Assembly: GCA_029054965.1 (NCBI GenBank)
Contig: JAIDEF010000075.1
Location: forward strand, 1 to 28,706
DNA: 28,706 nt
From: Eubacterium sp.
GTDB lineage: Bacteria; Bacillota; Clostridia; Oscillospirales; Acutalibacteraceae
Direction: 5' to 3'
Of this stretch, positions 1-7,424 are shown one piece after another; the stretch's first letter is position 1, and every line of letters begins with the position of its first letter. Under the pieces are notes generated by a model. It was not told the origin of the DNA. It ran no database searches and saw nothing but the letters and a program-made list of their open reading frames with translations. The translations under genes were made by a program, and so were the position numbers.

Positions 1-1222
1 GTATTTAGAAGATTTATCAGAAAACATCAAAAGTGTTTTCAATAACAAAAGACAAAATGGTGTACATATCGGAGCATTTGCTTTATACGGTTATCAGAAA
101 GACCCAGACCAAAAGGGGCATTTGATAATTGATGAAGAAGCTGCACAGGTTGTAAGAGAAGTATTTACATTATTTGCTCAAGGCTACGGTAAAACAACTA
201 TTGCCCGTATACTGAATGATAGGGGTATTCCCAACCCAACCGAATACAAAAGGCAAAAGGGATTGCGTTATAAACAGGCAAGGTCAAAATCAAGTACATT
301 GTGGAAATACTTTGCAATATCAAATATGCTGACAAATGAAATATATCTCGGCAATATGGTACAAGGCAAATATGGCAGTATTTCTTACAAAACAAAAATT
401 AACAAGCCCCGACCAAAAGAAGAATGGTACATAAAAGAGAACACACACGAGCCGATTATTGACCGTGAGTTATGGGATAGAGTGCAAGCCTTAATCAAAG
501 AAAAAAGCAAGCCATTTTCTAATGGTCAAATCGGTCTTTTTGCTCGAAAAACCAAGTGTATGTACTGCGGTTATACACTGCGTACTACAAAACAGACTAA
601 CGGTGCACGTTATTTGGAATGTCCGACAAGGCACGTTTCAAAAGAAGCTTGTCAAGGTAGTATGATTTCTGTTGATGTTCTTGAAAGAATTGTACTAAAA
701 GAACTGCAAGAGTTATCAAAAAAATATATTGATAACAACTATATTGCAGAACACACAGAATTTAACAGCAGAATTACTGAGCAAATCGAAATTAAAGAAA
801 ACTTAATTTCAGATTATCAGCAGAAAAGCAATGAGTGTTCAGAGGGAATTAAAAGTCTGTATATTGATAAGGTCAAAGGACTTATTACAGAAGATATTTT
901 TATTGACCTTACAAAAAATTTACACGCTGATAAAAACCGTGCAGAAGAAATGATACTTACACTATCGGAACAAATAGAAGAACTTAAACAAAAACTGCTA
1001 TGTGCCGAGAGTAAAGAGGAACGAATAAAACAGTACACCAATATTGAAAAATTAAACCGTGAAATAGTCGATACAATGATTGATTATATTGAAGTCGGCA
1101 AACGAATCCCGGGAACGAAAAAAAGACCAGTAAATATTTACTGGAATTTCTGAAAATCCCCGTAAAATCAAGGGTTTTCGACACTGTATGTAATCGTAAA
1201 ATATAAGATTTTAAAAATCGTG
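1..1222 (+). mobile_element. Right end of an integrated element carrying a large serine recombinase
   Basis: The stretch consists of the 3' part of a large serine recombinase gene followed by about 70 non-coding bases, after which the sequence becomes an in-frame cotJC-like manganese catalase tail that lacks its own beginning. A recombinase gene lying beside a truncated host gene is the usual layout at the end of an element integrated by that recombinase. The left end, and hence the size and type of the element (prophage, ICE or skin-like), is outside the window. The right boundary near 1222 is inferred from where catalase similarity starts (Glu codon at 1226) and is only accurate to about 10 bases. 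Confidence 0.7.
2..1153 (+). CDS. Large serine recombinase, C-terminal part (5' truncated by window edge)
   Basis: Site-specific DNA integrase/excisionase of the large serine family; it cuts and rejoins attP and attB through a catalytic serine. The frame is open from base 2, so the TTG at 122 is not the true start. The visible 383 residues begin at the end of the catalytic region with the family hallmark GAFALYGYQKDP near residue 25. They continue through the recombinase domain (IIDEEAAQVVREVF), a zinc ribbon with Cys at visible residues 186, 189, 207 and 217, and a coiled coil at about 250-340 rich in Glu, Lys and Leu. The coiled coil in this family controls synapsis and the direction of recombination. 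The N-terminal domain with the catalytic Ser and Arg residues is outside the window. The stop at 1151-1153 is followed by an imperfect inverted repeat and then the interrupted catalase gene. The family call is firm; the activity of this copy cannot be judged without its N-terminus. Confidence 0.93.
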   Translation, partial: YLEDLSENIKSVFNNKRQNGVHIGAFALYGYQKDPDQKGHLIIDEEAAQVVREVFTLFAQGYGKTTIARILNDRGIPNPTEYKRQKGLRYKQARSKSSTLWKYFAISNMLTNEIYLGNMVQGKYGSISYKTKINKPRPKEEWYIKENTHEPIIDRELWDRVQALIKEKSKPFSNGQIGLFARKTKCMYCGYTLRTTKQTNGARYLECPTRHVSKEACQGSMISVDVLERIVLKELQELSKKYIDNNYIAEHTEFNSRITEQIEIKENLISDYQQKSNECSEGIKSLYIDKVKGLITEDIFIDLTKNLHADKNRAEEMILTLSEQIEELKQKLLCAESKEERIKQYTNIEKLNREIVDTMIDYIEVGKRIPGTKKRPVNIYWNF

Positions 1223-1235
1223 CCAGAGCAAAAGG
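1154..1235. other. Probable attachment-site junction (attR-like)
   Basis: This non-coding stretch separates the recombinase stop from the first recognisable catalase codons. It contains an imperfect inverted repeat, GAAAATCCCC (1150-1160) against GGGTTTTCG (1172-1180), which could be a weak recombinase terminator or half of an attachment site. The frame of the catalase tail stays open leftwards to 1166, but the encoded residues there do not look like CotJC. Similarity begins at the codons for PEQKARVTY, from 1223. A crossover between about 1205 and 1225 is my estimate. The exact core dinucleotide can only be found by comparison with the left end of the element. Confidence 0.5.
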
Positions 1236-1417
1236 CACGTGTAACTTATGATAACATTTTGCGATTAGTAGATGACCCTGATATTATTGAACCTATCAGA
1301 TTCCTACGTGAAAGAGAAATAGTTCACTACCAGCGTTTTGGTGAAGGTTTGAGGCTGGTAACCGACAGGCTTGACAGCAAAAATTATTATATGACTAACC
1401 CAAGCTTTGACAAGTAA
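1220..1417 (+). pseudogene. cotJC: 3' fragment of a cotJC-like manganese catalase, interrupted by the recombinase element
   Basis: The 65-residue frame matches the C-terminal third of the manganese catalase/CotJC family: EQKARVTYDNILRLVDDPD, then FLREREIVHYQRF, then the terminal DSKNYY..NPSFDK. CotJC is an inner spore-coat protein with a di-manganese catalase fold that degrades hydrogen peroxide. The Glu at residue 3 and the His at residue 36 are 33 residues apart, the spacing of the last two metal ligands in characterised Mn catalases. The ligands in the first two helices are missing. The GTG at 1220 has no ribosome binding site, so this is not a complete small gene. The native stop and a strong terminator are intact, which suggests a recent insertion or a reversible interruption instead of decay. 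Whether the 5' part survives left of the element is unknown. Confidence 0.82.
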
Positions 1418-1420
1418 GCA

Positions 1421-1460
1421 AAAAGAATGAGTGTATTTTACACTCATTCTTTTATTTTAT
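1421..1460 (+). terminator. Intrinsic terminator after the cotJC tail
   Basis: A 12-bp perfect stem (AAAGAATGAGTG at 1422-1433 with CACTCATTCTTT at 1441-1452), a 7-base loop and a T-rich tail. It starts four bases after the catalase stop, so it was probably the original cotJC terminator and now also insulates downstream genes from the mobile element. Confidence 0.9.
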
Positions 1461-1488
1461 TGCTATTAGTGTTTTTTTACATTATAAT
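1460..1488 (+). promoter_or_regulatory. Sigma-A promoter for the GNAT-arsC-like-pepP operon
   Basis: -35 TTGCTA (1460-1465), 17-bp spacer, -10 TATAAT (1483-1488). It lies directly behind the terminator and about 39 bases before the GNAT start codon at 1527, which has GGAGA at 1515-1519. Confidence 0.75.
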
Positions 1489-1526
1489 ATAAACTGAAAA
1501 AACATTCTGGTTATGGAGAATCAAAT

Positions 1527-2003
1527 ATGATAAGACAAATAAAGCAATATGAGATAGAAGAATGTGTTTCAGTAATAAAAAACAGCTTTAAGGACATTGC
1601 TGAGAAATTCAACATAACAAAGGAAAACTCACCCAATTATGTACTTTTCTCTACTGACAGTGAAAAGCTTAAATCTCAGTTTAATAATGGCAGACTTATG
1701 TTTGCTGCTATTGACAATGAAAGCATAATCGGCTACTATTCACTTGACGTAAGCAACAAGGAATGTGAGATAAACAACCTTTGTGTTATACACGAATACA
1801 GGCACAAAGGAATCGGCACAATGCTTTTAAAGCATGCAATTATAAAAGCAAAAGAATTAGAATTAAATAAAATAAATATCAGCATTGTTGAAGAAAATGT
1901 CAAACTTAAAAGCTGGTATGAGGAATTTGGATTTGTACACACTCATACCCAAAAGTTTGATTTTTTCTCATTTACTTGCGGATATATGGAAATGATATTA
2001 TAA
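1527..2003 (+). CDS. GNAT family N-acetyltransferase
   Basis: A single-domain GCN5-related acetyltransferase of 158 residues, predicted to move an acetyl group from acetyl-CoA to an amine in the cytoplasm. The pyrophosphate-binding motif A is clear: after the beta-4 strand INNLCVIHEY comes RHKGIG (residues 92-97) and the helix TMLLKHAIIKAKE. Motif B follows as the NISIVEEN..LKSWYEEFGF segment typical of small GNATs. The ATG at 1527 is preceded by GGAGA seven bases away and by a good promoter. It is the first gene of a tight unit: the next start is 12 bases after its stop, with its own AAAGGAGA. The substrate cannot be deduced; the Phe-rich C-terminus (FDFFSF) is distinctive but not diagnostic. 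Confidence 0.9.
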   Translation: MIRQIKQYEIEECVSVIKNSFKDIAEKFNITKENSPNYVLFSTDSEKLKSQFNNGRLMFAAIDNESIIGYYSLDVSNKECEINNLCVIHEYRHKGIGTMLLKHAIIKAKELELNKINISIVEENVKLKSWYEEFGFVHTHTQKFDFFSFTCGYMEMIL

Positions 2004-2015
2004 AAGGAGATAATT

Positions 2016-2363
2016 ATGTTATTTATTGAATATCCAAAATGCTCTACATGTCAGAAGGCGAAAAAGTGGCTTGATAACAACGGCGTGAAATATGACAGCA
2101 GACATATTAAAGAAAATAATCCAACCTTTGAGGAGCTTAAAGAATGGTATGAAAAAAGCGGTATGCCTCTCAAAAGATTTTTCAACACCAGCGGTATGCT
2201 TTATAAATCCATGCAGTTAAAGGACAAGCTACCTGAAATGAGCGAGGATGAGCAGCTTCAGCTTCTGGCAACAGACGGAATGCTTGTTAAAAGGCCCTTG
2301 CTTATTGGTGACAATTTCGTGCTTTGCGGTTTTCGTGAAAAGGAATGGCAGGAGATTTTATGA
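2016..2363 (+). CDS. ArsC/Spx-family thioredoxin-fold protein (YffB/ArsC-like)
   Basis: A 115-residue protein, full length for the ArsC/Spx/YffB superfamily. The N-terminal PKCSTCQKAKKWL places Cys9 and Cys12 in a CxxC at the start of helix 1, and the family signature VKRPLLI occurs at residues 91-97. Classical glutaredoxin-dependent arsenate reductases use a single Cys with a C-terminal Arg triad. Spx keeps CxxC but binds RNA polymerase. This protein has CxxC but is shorter than most Spx proteins (about 130) and shows no obvious polymerase-binding extension, so a generic thiol-redox role is safer than either name. No other arsenic gene is nearby. It overlaps the following peptidase start as ATGA (2360-2363), indicating translational coupling. 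Confidence 0.85.
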   Translation: MLFIEYPKCSTCQKAKKWLDNNGVKYDSRHIKENNPTFEELKEWYEKSGMPLKRFFNTSGMLYKSMQLKDKLPEMSEDEQLQLLATDGMLVKRPLLIGDNFVLCGFREKEWQEIL

Positions 2364-4153
2364 TTGTTAATGAAAAGCTTGATGCTTTAAGAAAGCTGAT
2401 GAATGAAAAAAACATTCAGGCTTATATTGTTATGACCGATGATTTTCATTCTTCTGAATATGTAGGTTCATATTTTAAGGTACGAGAATATCTGTCAGGC
2501 TTCACCGGTTCAGCCGGAACACTTGTTGTTTTAAAAAACGAGGCTGCACTTTGGACCGACGGAAGATATTTTATACAGGCTGAGGAGCAGCTAAAGGGCG
2601 GCTCCATTGATTTGATGAAGTCAGGTCAGCCTGATGTGCCTGACATAATTGAATATCTTTATAATAAACTTAATGACGGTGACACAATAGGTTTTGACGG
2701 AAGAACTGTAAGCAACGCCTTTGCCAGCAAGCTGATTGAAGCATTGAGAGATAAAAGCATTACATTATCTTATCAGGTTGATTTAGCTGATGAACTATGG
2801 ACAGACAGACCACCGCTTTCAAGAGAGCCTGTATGGGAGCTTGATGTCAAATACACCGGTCTTTCAAGGAAAGAAAAGCTTAAAAGCATACGCGAAAAAA
2901 TGGCAGAAACAGGTGCAGATATTTTACTGCTGACTGCTCTTGATGAAATCGCCTGGATACTGAATTTACGTGGTAATGATATAGCATGCACTCCTGTTTT
3001 TCTGGCATATATGATTATAGAAAAATCATCAGCAACACTCTGTGTTCACAAAGAAATACTGAATGATGAGATTATTCATCAGCTTGAAAATGACGGCATA
3101 AGTCTTGCTGATTACAATGATTTTTACAGCTTGATAAGCGAAGCCGACAATGATAAAATTGTGCAGCTTGACGGCAGCACTGCGAATTACTGTGTAATCA
3201 AAAGTATACCCGAAAGCACAAAAATCATTGACAGTCAAAGCCCTGTTGTGATGATGAAGGCAATAAAAACGCCTGCTGAAATGAACAATATCAGAGCTGC
3301 ACACATTAAAGACGGTGTGGCAGTTACACGCTTTATTTACTGGCTAAAGCACAATACAGGCACGGAAAATATCACTGAATTAAGTGCTGCTGAAAAGCTT
3401 GAGCAATTCAGGGCTGAAAACGACTCTTATCTTGGTCCAAGCTTTGAGCCGATTATTGCATATGGTGCTCACGGGGCAATTGTTCACTATGAACCAACCG
3501 AAGAAACAAACGTAAAAATTGAGCCGAAAGGACTTTGCCTGACTGACACAGGCGGACACTATCTTGAGGGCACAACGGATATTACACGCACCATTGCTCT
3601 TGGCAGACTGACTGATGAAGAAAAAACGGCTTTCACTCTTGTTTTAAAGGGTCATCTTAATTTAGCTGCTGCCAAATTCAAATATGGTATCTGCGGTGAA
3701 AACCTTGACTACCTTGCAAGGTATCCACTCTGGTCGCACGGACTTGACTATAATCATTCAACAGGTCACGGCGTGGGCTGCCTGCTGAGTGTTCACGAAG
3801 GACCACAGAGAATTCACTGGAATGTAAATTCAAATCAAAACCATTATGTTTTAGAGGAAGGAATGATAATATCCAACGAGCCCGGCTATTATCTTGAAAA
3901 CCATTTTGGCATAAGGCACGAAAATCTTGTTTTGGTGAGAAAGGGTAAAAAGAACAGCTACGGACAATTTATGTACCTTGAAAATCTGACAATGGTACCA
4001 TTTGACAGAGATGCTATTGACCCATCACTGCTTAACAGTGCCGAGCTTGGATGGCTGAATGAATACCATAAAAAAGTTTTTGATACTATTTCACCTTACC
4101 TTAACGGTGACGAGCTTGAATGGCTGAAAAAGACGACTGAAAAAATAGTATAA
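2360..4153 (+). CDS. pepP: Xaa-Pro aminopeptidase (aminopeptidase P, M24B)
   Basis: A cytosolic di-metal peptidase removing the N-terminal residue before proline, which frees proline-containing peptides for use. The 597-residue protein has the long three-domain layout: two creatinase-like N-terminal domains (about 1-300), a pita-bread catalytic domain (about 305-530) and a C-terminal extension. The metal ligands are visible: Asp396 (LTDTGG), Asp407 (TTDITRT), His470 (HSTGHGVG), Glu507 (ISNEPGYY) and Glu521 (GIRHENL). I chose the ATG at 2360 over one 15 bases upstream because GGAG at 2351-2354 is five bases before it and it overlaps the previous stop. It is the last gene of the operon, followed by a bidirectional terminator. 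The tail WLNEYHKKVFDTISPYL is typical of the long aminopeptidase P group. Confidence 0.95.
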   Translation: MIVNEKLDALRKLMNEKNIQAYIVMTDDFHSSEYVGSYFKVREYLSGFTGSAGTLVVLKNEAALWTDGRYFIQAEEQLKGGSIDLMKSGQPDVPDIIEYLYNKLNDGDTIGFDGRTVSNAFASKLIEALRDKSITLSYQVDLADELWTDRPPLSREPVWELDVKYTGLSRKEKLKSIREKMAETGADILLLTALDEIAWILNLRGNDIACTPVFLAYMIIEKSSATLCVHKEILNDEIIHQLENDGISLADYNDFYSLISEADNDKIVQLDGSTANYCVIKSIPESTKIIDSQSPVVMMKAIKTPAEMNNIRAAHIKDGVAVTRFIYWLKHNTGTENITELSAAEKLEQFRAENDSYLGPSFEPIIAYGAHGAIVHYEPTEETNVKIEPKGLCLTDTGGHYLEGTTDITRTIALGRLTDEEKTAFTLVLKGHLNLAAAKFKYGICGENLDYLARYPLWSHGLDYNHSTGHGVGCLLSVHEGPQRIHWNVNSNQNHYVLEEGMIISNEPGYYLENHFGIRHENLVLVRKGKKNSYGQFMYLENLTMVPFDRDAIDPSLLNSAELGWLNEYHKKVFDTISPYLNGDELEWLKKTTEKIV

Positions 4154-4161
4154 TTTTAAGC

Positions 4162-4206
4162 AGAAAAAAGGACATCCTCTTTTGTGAAGATGTCCTTGAT
4201 TTTTTG
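4162..4206. terminator. Bidirectional terminator between pepP and putP
   Basis: A 12-bp stem with one mismatch (4168-4179 with 4186-4197), a 6-base loop, T-rich on the plus side and a run of A on the left that gives a U-tract on the minus strand. It serves the two convergent genes. Confidence 0.85.
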
Positions 4207-4207
4207 A

Positions 4208-5743
4208 TTATTTTGCTTTATTCATTTTTTTGACTTCGTTAAACTCATCAATAATTTCCTTTTCAGGCTTTGGTGTTATGAGTGAAACAACAACATTAAC
4301 AACAAGGCTGATAACAAAAGCAGGAAGAAGCTCATAGATATTGAGAACAGGAGCAAGACCTGCAATAACATATTTCCAAAGGAATACCATTACTCCGCCG
4401 ACAATCATACCTGCAACTGCACCATACTTATTTGAACGCTTCCAGAACAGTGAAAGCAGAACAACAGGACCAAACACTGCACCGAAGCCTGCCCATGCAA
4501 ATGAAACGATACCGAATACGGATGAATTAGGATTCCACGCAATAACAACACCGATAACAGAAATGATGATAAGAGTTACTCTTGCAACAATCATTTTACT
4601 TGTTTCGCTGAGATTAACCTTGAAAAGTCCGCCGATAATATTTTCACTTGCTGCGGATGATGCTGCGAGAAGCTGACTGTCAGCAGTTGACATTGTAGAA
4701 GCAAGAATACCTGCAAGAATAACACCTGCAACAAGAGCAGGGATAATACCGCTTTGTGAAAGCAGAGTTGCAATCTGAATAATAATTGTTTCGCTGTCAT
4801 CAAATGCAGGGAGTGCACCCGATTTAACCATTGACATACCTACAACGCCGATAAGCACAGCAATGCTCATTGAAATAACTACCCATACAGAAGCTACACG
4901 GCGTGAGGTCTTGACCTTGTTTGGATTTTCAATAGCCATAAATCTAAGAAGTATATGAGGCATACCGAAATAACCAAGTCCCCAGGCAAGTGTCGAAACA
5001 ACTGAAAGTGCCGAGAAGGTGCCTGCTGAGTCCGTTTTAGCATCATAGCCCTGGAACATATTAAGATAACCGCTGAGATTTTTTGCATTTTCAATAACAG
5101 CATCCATACCGCCTGCCTGCTTAATACCAAAAACAAGCACGATAAGCAGAGCAATTGTCATAATGATAGACTGAATAAAGTCTGTTATTGACGCTGCATT
5201 AAAACCACCTAACGAGGTATAACCAACAATAACAATTGCAGATACAACCATCGCAATATGATAATCAATACCAAAAAGTGTACCGAACAGCTTACCGCAG
5301 GCTGCAAAGCCTGAAGCTGTATAAGGCACGAAGAAAATGATGATCATTACAGCGGCAATTGCCATAAGAATTCTGCTGTTATCTCTATACCTGCGTGAGA
5401 AATAATCAGGAATTGTGATTGCACCGATTTTTGCGGAATAATTTCTCAAAAGCTTAGCGACAATGAGCCAGTTAAAATATGTACCAACTGCAAGACCGAT
5501 AACTGTCCAGCCAACCTCGGCAAGACCTGCTGCAAGAGCAAGACCCGGCAAGCCCATAAGAAGATAGCTTGACATATCAGATGCCTCGGCACTCATTGCT
5601 GTAACGAGGGGACCAAGCTTTCTGCCACCGAGATAAAAATCGCCGACATTTTTTGTCTTTTTTGAATATGCAACACCTACAATAACTACTGCTGCAAGGT
5701 AAACAACAATAGAAATCATAATACAAATTTGAGCTGTTGTCAT
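4208..5743 (-). CDS. putP: Sodium/proline symporter
   Basis: A sodium:solute symporter (SSS family) of 511 residues with about 13 hydrophobic segments, the usual length for PutP, importing proline with sodium. Signatures are AEASDMSSYLLMGLPG at about residues 52-67, where Asp56 corresponds to the sodium-linked Asp55 of E. coli PutP, and ASTMSTADSQLLAASSA in the second half, which is typical of proline carriers. The ATG is preceded by a strong AGGAGGAG and a recognisable promoter. It diverges from a prolyl-tRNA editing gene and converges on an Xaa-Pro aminopeptidase. Substrate choice within SSS is inferred from these PutP-like motifs; pantothenate or another amino acid is less likely. Confidence 0.92.
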   Translation of the reverse strand: MTTAQICIMISIVVYLAAVVIVGVAYSKKTKNVGDFYLGGRKLGPLVTAMSAEASDMSSYLLMGLPGLALAAGLAEVGWTVIGLAVGTYFNWLIVAKLLRNYSAKIGAITIPDYFSRRYRDNSRILMAIAAVMIIIFFVPYTASGFAACGKLFGTLFGIDYHIAMVVSAIVIVGYTSLGGFNAASITDFIQSIIMTIALLIVLVFGIKQAGGMDAVIENAKNLSGYLNMFQGYDAKTDSAGTFSALSVVSTLAWGLGYFGMPHILLRFMAIENPNKVKTSRRVASVWVVISMSIAVLIGVVGMSMVKSGALPAFDDSETIIIQIATLLSQSGIIPALVAGVILAGILASTMSTADSQLLAASSAASENIIGGLFKVNLSETSKMIVARVTLIIISVIGVVIAWNPNSSVFGIVSFAWAGFGAVFGPVVLLSLFWKRSNKYGAVAGMIVGGVMVFLWKYVIAGLAPVLNIYELLPAFVISLVVNVVVSLITPKPEKEIIDEFNEVKKMNKAK

Positions 5744-5779
5744 TTTTCTCCTCCTATAAATACTAAATATTGATATTTT

Positions 5780-5808
5780 ATTTTAACACATTATTACTTT
5801 AATGTAAA
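5780..5808 (-). promoter_or_regulatory. Promoter for putP
   Basis: On the minus strand: -35 TTTACA (5808-5803), 17-bp spacer, -10 TAAAAT (5785-5780). Each box is one base from consensus. It is about 35 bases before the putP start. Confidence 0.55.
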
Positions 5809-5841
5809 TATATTATTTTACACTGTATATAAATACAATAC

Positions 5842-5870
5842 TTTAAATTAAAATGAATATGTGATAGAAT
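5842..5870 (+). promoter_or_regulatory. Promoter for the prolyl-tRNA editing gene
   Basis: Extended -10 TGATAGAAT (hexamer 5865-5870) with a weak -35 TTTAAA (5842-5847) at 17 bp. It lies 30 bases before the ATG at 5901, which has CGGAG upstream. Confidence 0.5.
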
Positions 5871-5900
5871 AAAATTTATATTAACGAAACGGAGAATATT

Positions 5901-6446
5901 ATGGAACTGAAAAAGGGACGACCTGTTGATTTGAACAACAGACTTGAAAAGGAAATAAAAGTATATGACCTGCTTGATAAGCTTGGCATTGAATACCATC
6001 ACGTTGACCACGAAGCGGCAGAAACAATGGAGGTTTGCAGTGAAATCGACAAAGTACTCGGAACTTTGATTTGCAAAAATTTATTTTTATGCAACAGAAC
6101 CAAAACCGAGTTTTATCTGTTAATGATGCCCGGTGACAAGCCCTTTAAGACAAAGGATATTACAAAGCAAATCGGATGCTCTCGCCTTTCCTTTGCAGGT
6201 GCTGAATTTATGGAGGAATATCTCAATATCAAGCCGGGTGCCGTATCGGTTTTAGGACTTATGAATGACACCGAAAATCACATTCAGCTTTTAATTGACA
6301 AGCCGGTTTCAGAAGGTGAAACAGTCGGCTGCCACCCCTGTGTGAACACATCAAGCCTTAAGCTCAACACTGATGATATACTTGAAAAATTCCTGCCTGC
6401 AGTTAACCATAAACCGATTATTGTTGACCTGCCTGATTATGATTAA
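5901..6446 (+). CDS. Prolyl-tRNA editing protein (ProXp-ala/PrdX, YbaK-like fold)
   Basis: A free-standing trans-editing deacylase that removes alanine mistakenly attached to tRNA(Pro), so that proline codons are read correctly. The 181-residue length, an N-terminal region resembling the prolyl-tRNA-synthetase-associated domain (YDLLDKLGIEYHHVDHEAAETMEV), the LICKNLFLCNRTKTEFYLLMM core and the diagnostic GCHPCVNTSSLKL near residues 143-155 all match PrdX/ProXp-ala proteins of Clostridia. In proline-fermenting clostridia prdX lies beside proline reductase genes; none is seen here. Instead it sits divergent to putP. Three reading frames on the same strand follow it, so it may lead a longer transcript, but a 49-base gap separates it from the next gene. 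Confidence 0.88.
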   Translation: MELKKGRPVDLNNRLEKEIKVYDLLDKLGIEYHHVDHEAAETMEVCSEIDKVLGTLICKNLFLCNRTKTEFYLLMMPGDKPFKTKDITKQIGCSRLSFAGAEFMEEYLNIKPGAVSVLGLMNDTENHIQLLIDKPVSEGETVGCHPCVNTSSLKLNTDDILEKFLPAVNHKPIIVDLPDYD

Positions 6447-6495
6447 AATGATTGGCATTAGTTAGATTAATATGAAATTTACGGAGGCAAGGTAA

Positions 6496-6828
6496 ATGGC
6501 TGTTACAGTTAATATTTATTATAGCGGCGTTAACGGAAACGCAAGAAAATTTGCAGAAGAAATGATATCAGCAGGAATCGTGAGCGACATTCGTGCAGAA
6601 GACGGGAACCTCAAATATGAATACTTTTTACCAATAGAAGATAAGGAAACTGTTCTTTTAATTGACTGCTGGAAAGACCAGCATTCACTTGATATTCACC
6701 ACTCCTCGCCTATGATGGAAAGGATTATTGAGCTGCGCGAGAAATATGATTTACATATGAAGGTTGAGTGTTATATATCTGATGAAACAGGAATTTCAGA
6801 AACAAATAAATCATTTATAAAGGAGTAA
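6496..6828 (+). CDS. Antibiotic biosynthesis monooxygenase (ABM) domain protein
   Basis: A small protein of 110 residues with the ferredoxin-like ABM fold, related to putative quinol monooxygenases such as YgiN. The pattern is an N-terminal strand (VTVNIYYSG), a helix with NARKFAEEM, a central YEYFLPIEDKETVLLIDCWKDQHSLDIHHSSPMMERI segment and a final strand (MKVECYI). The W-x-D-x-x-S/A-x-x-x-H-x-x-S/T pattern is the usual ABM signature. Members act on small aromatic or quinone substrates or have no known role, so a specific function is not claimed. It has a good ribosome site (ACGGAGG) and is 22 bases upstream of the next gene. Confidence 0.82.
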   Translation: MAVTVNIYYSGVNGNARKFAEEMISAGIVSDIRAEDGNLKYEYFLPIEDKETVLLIDCWKDQHSLDIHHSSPMMERIIELREKYDLHMKVECYISDETGISETNKSFIKE

Positions 6829-6850
6829 ATCAAAATACAGGAGTATTATA

Positions 6851-7411
6851 ATGAATAATATAATGACATTTACTGACAGAGAAGAATTCAAAAAATGGCT
6901 TTGTGTCAATTGTCAATCATATGACGGTATCTGGCTTTTATTCGGCAAGGCCGGCGGACCTAAAACAATAAAAGCAGGTGAGGCACTTGAAGAGGCTTTA
7001 TGCTTTGGCTGGATTGACGGACAGATGCAGAGCATTGATAACAAAGCATATAAAAAATACTTTTCTATGCGAAGAAAAAACAGCAAGTGGTCCGAGAAAA
7101 ACAAGGCATTGGCTAACAGTCTTGAACAACGGGGTCTTATGACCGATTTTGGCAGAAAGAAAATTGAAGAAGCCAAAAGTAATGGTCAGTGGGATGCTCA
7201 AAAACCTGCTGCGATTACAGATGAACAAATTAATTGTCTATCAGAATTGCTGAAGGAATATGAGCCTGCTTTTACAAATTTTCAGGCAATGTCCTTATCG
7301 ATAAAGAAAACCTATACAAGAGCTTATTTAGATGCAAAAACAGAAACAGGACGAAAGAACCGAATTGTTTGGATGGTAGACAGGCTCAATAAAAATCTGA
7401 AACCTATGTAA
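6851..7411 (+). CDS. YdeI/OmpD-associated (OmdA) family protein
   Basis: A 186-residue protein of the OmdA/YdeI family. The hallmarks are SYDGIWLLFGKAGG near residues 23-36, then EALCFGWIDGQMQSID (about 48-63), RRKNSKWSEKNKALA (about 74-88), and a C-terminal helix pair with MSLSIKKTYTRAYLDAKTETGRKNRI. YdeI of B. subtilis and its relatives are linked to stress or bacteriocin tolerance, but the biochemical role is not established, so none is assigned. The ATG at 6851 is preceded by a weak CAGGAG seven to eight bases upstream. The next gene begins 13 bases after its stop, which suggests co-transcription with the GH26 gene. Confidence 0.88.
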   Translation: MNNIMTFTDREEFKKWLCVNCQSYDGIWLLFGKAGGPKTIKAGEALEEALCFGWIDGQMQSIDNKAYKKYFSMRRKNSKWSEKNKALANSLEQRGLMTDFGRKKIEEAKSNGQWDAQKPAAITDEQINCLSELLKEYEPAFTNFQAMSLSIKKTYTRAYLDAKTETGRKNRIVWMVDRLNKNLKPM

Positions 7412-7424
7412 CGGAGAGAAATAT

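Noticed and set aside
122..1153. Recombinase starting at TTG 122
   Set aside because: The frame is open to the left window edge, and the upstream residues (GAFALYGYQKDP) are conserved recombinase sequence.
1220..1417. A complete 65-residue small gene starting at GTG 1220
   Set aside because: There is no ribosome binding site, and the whole frame aligns to the C-terminal part of CotJC/manganese catalase. It is better described as an interrupted gene.
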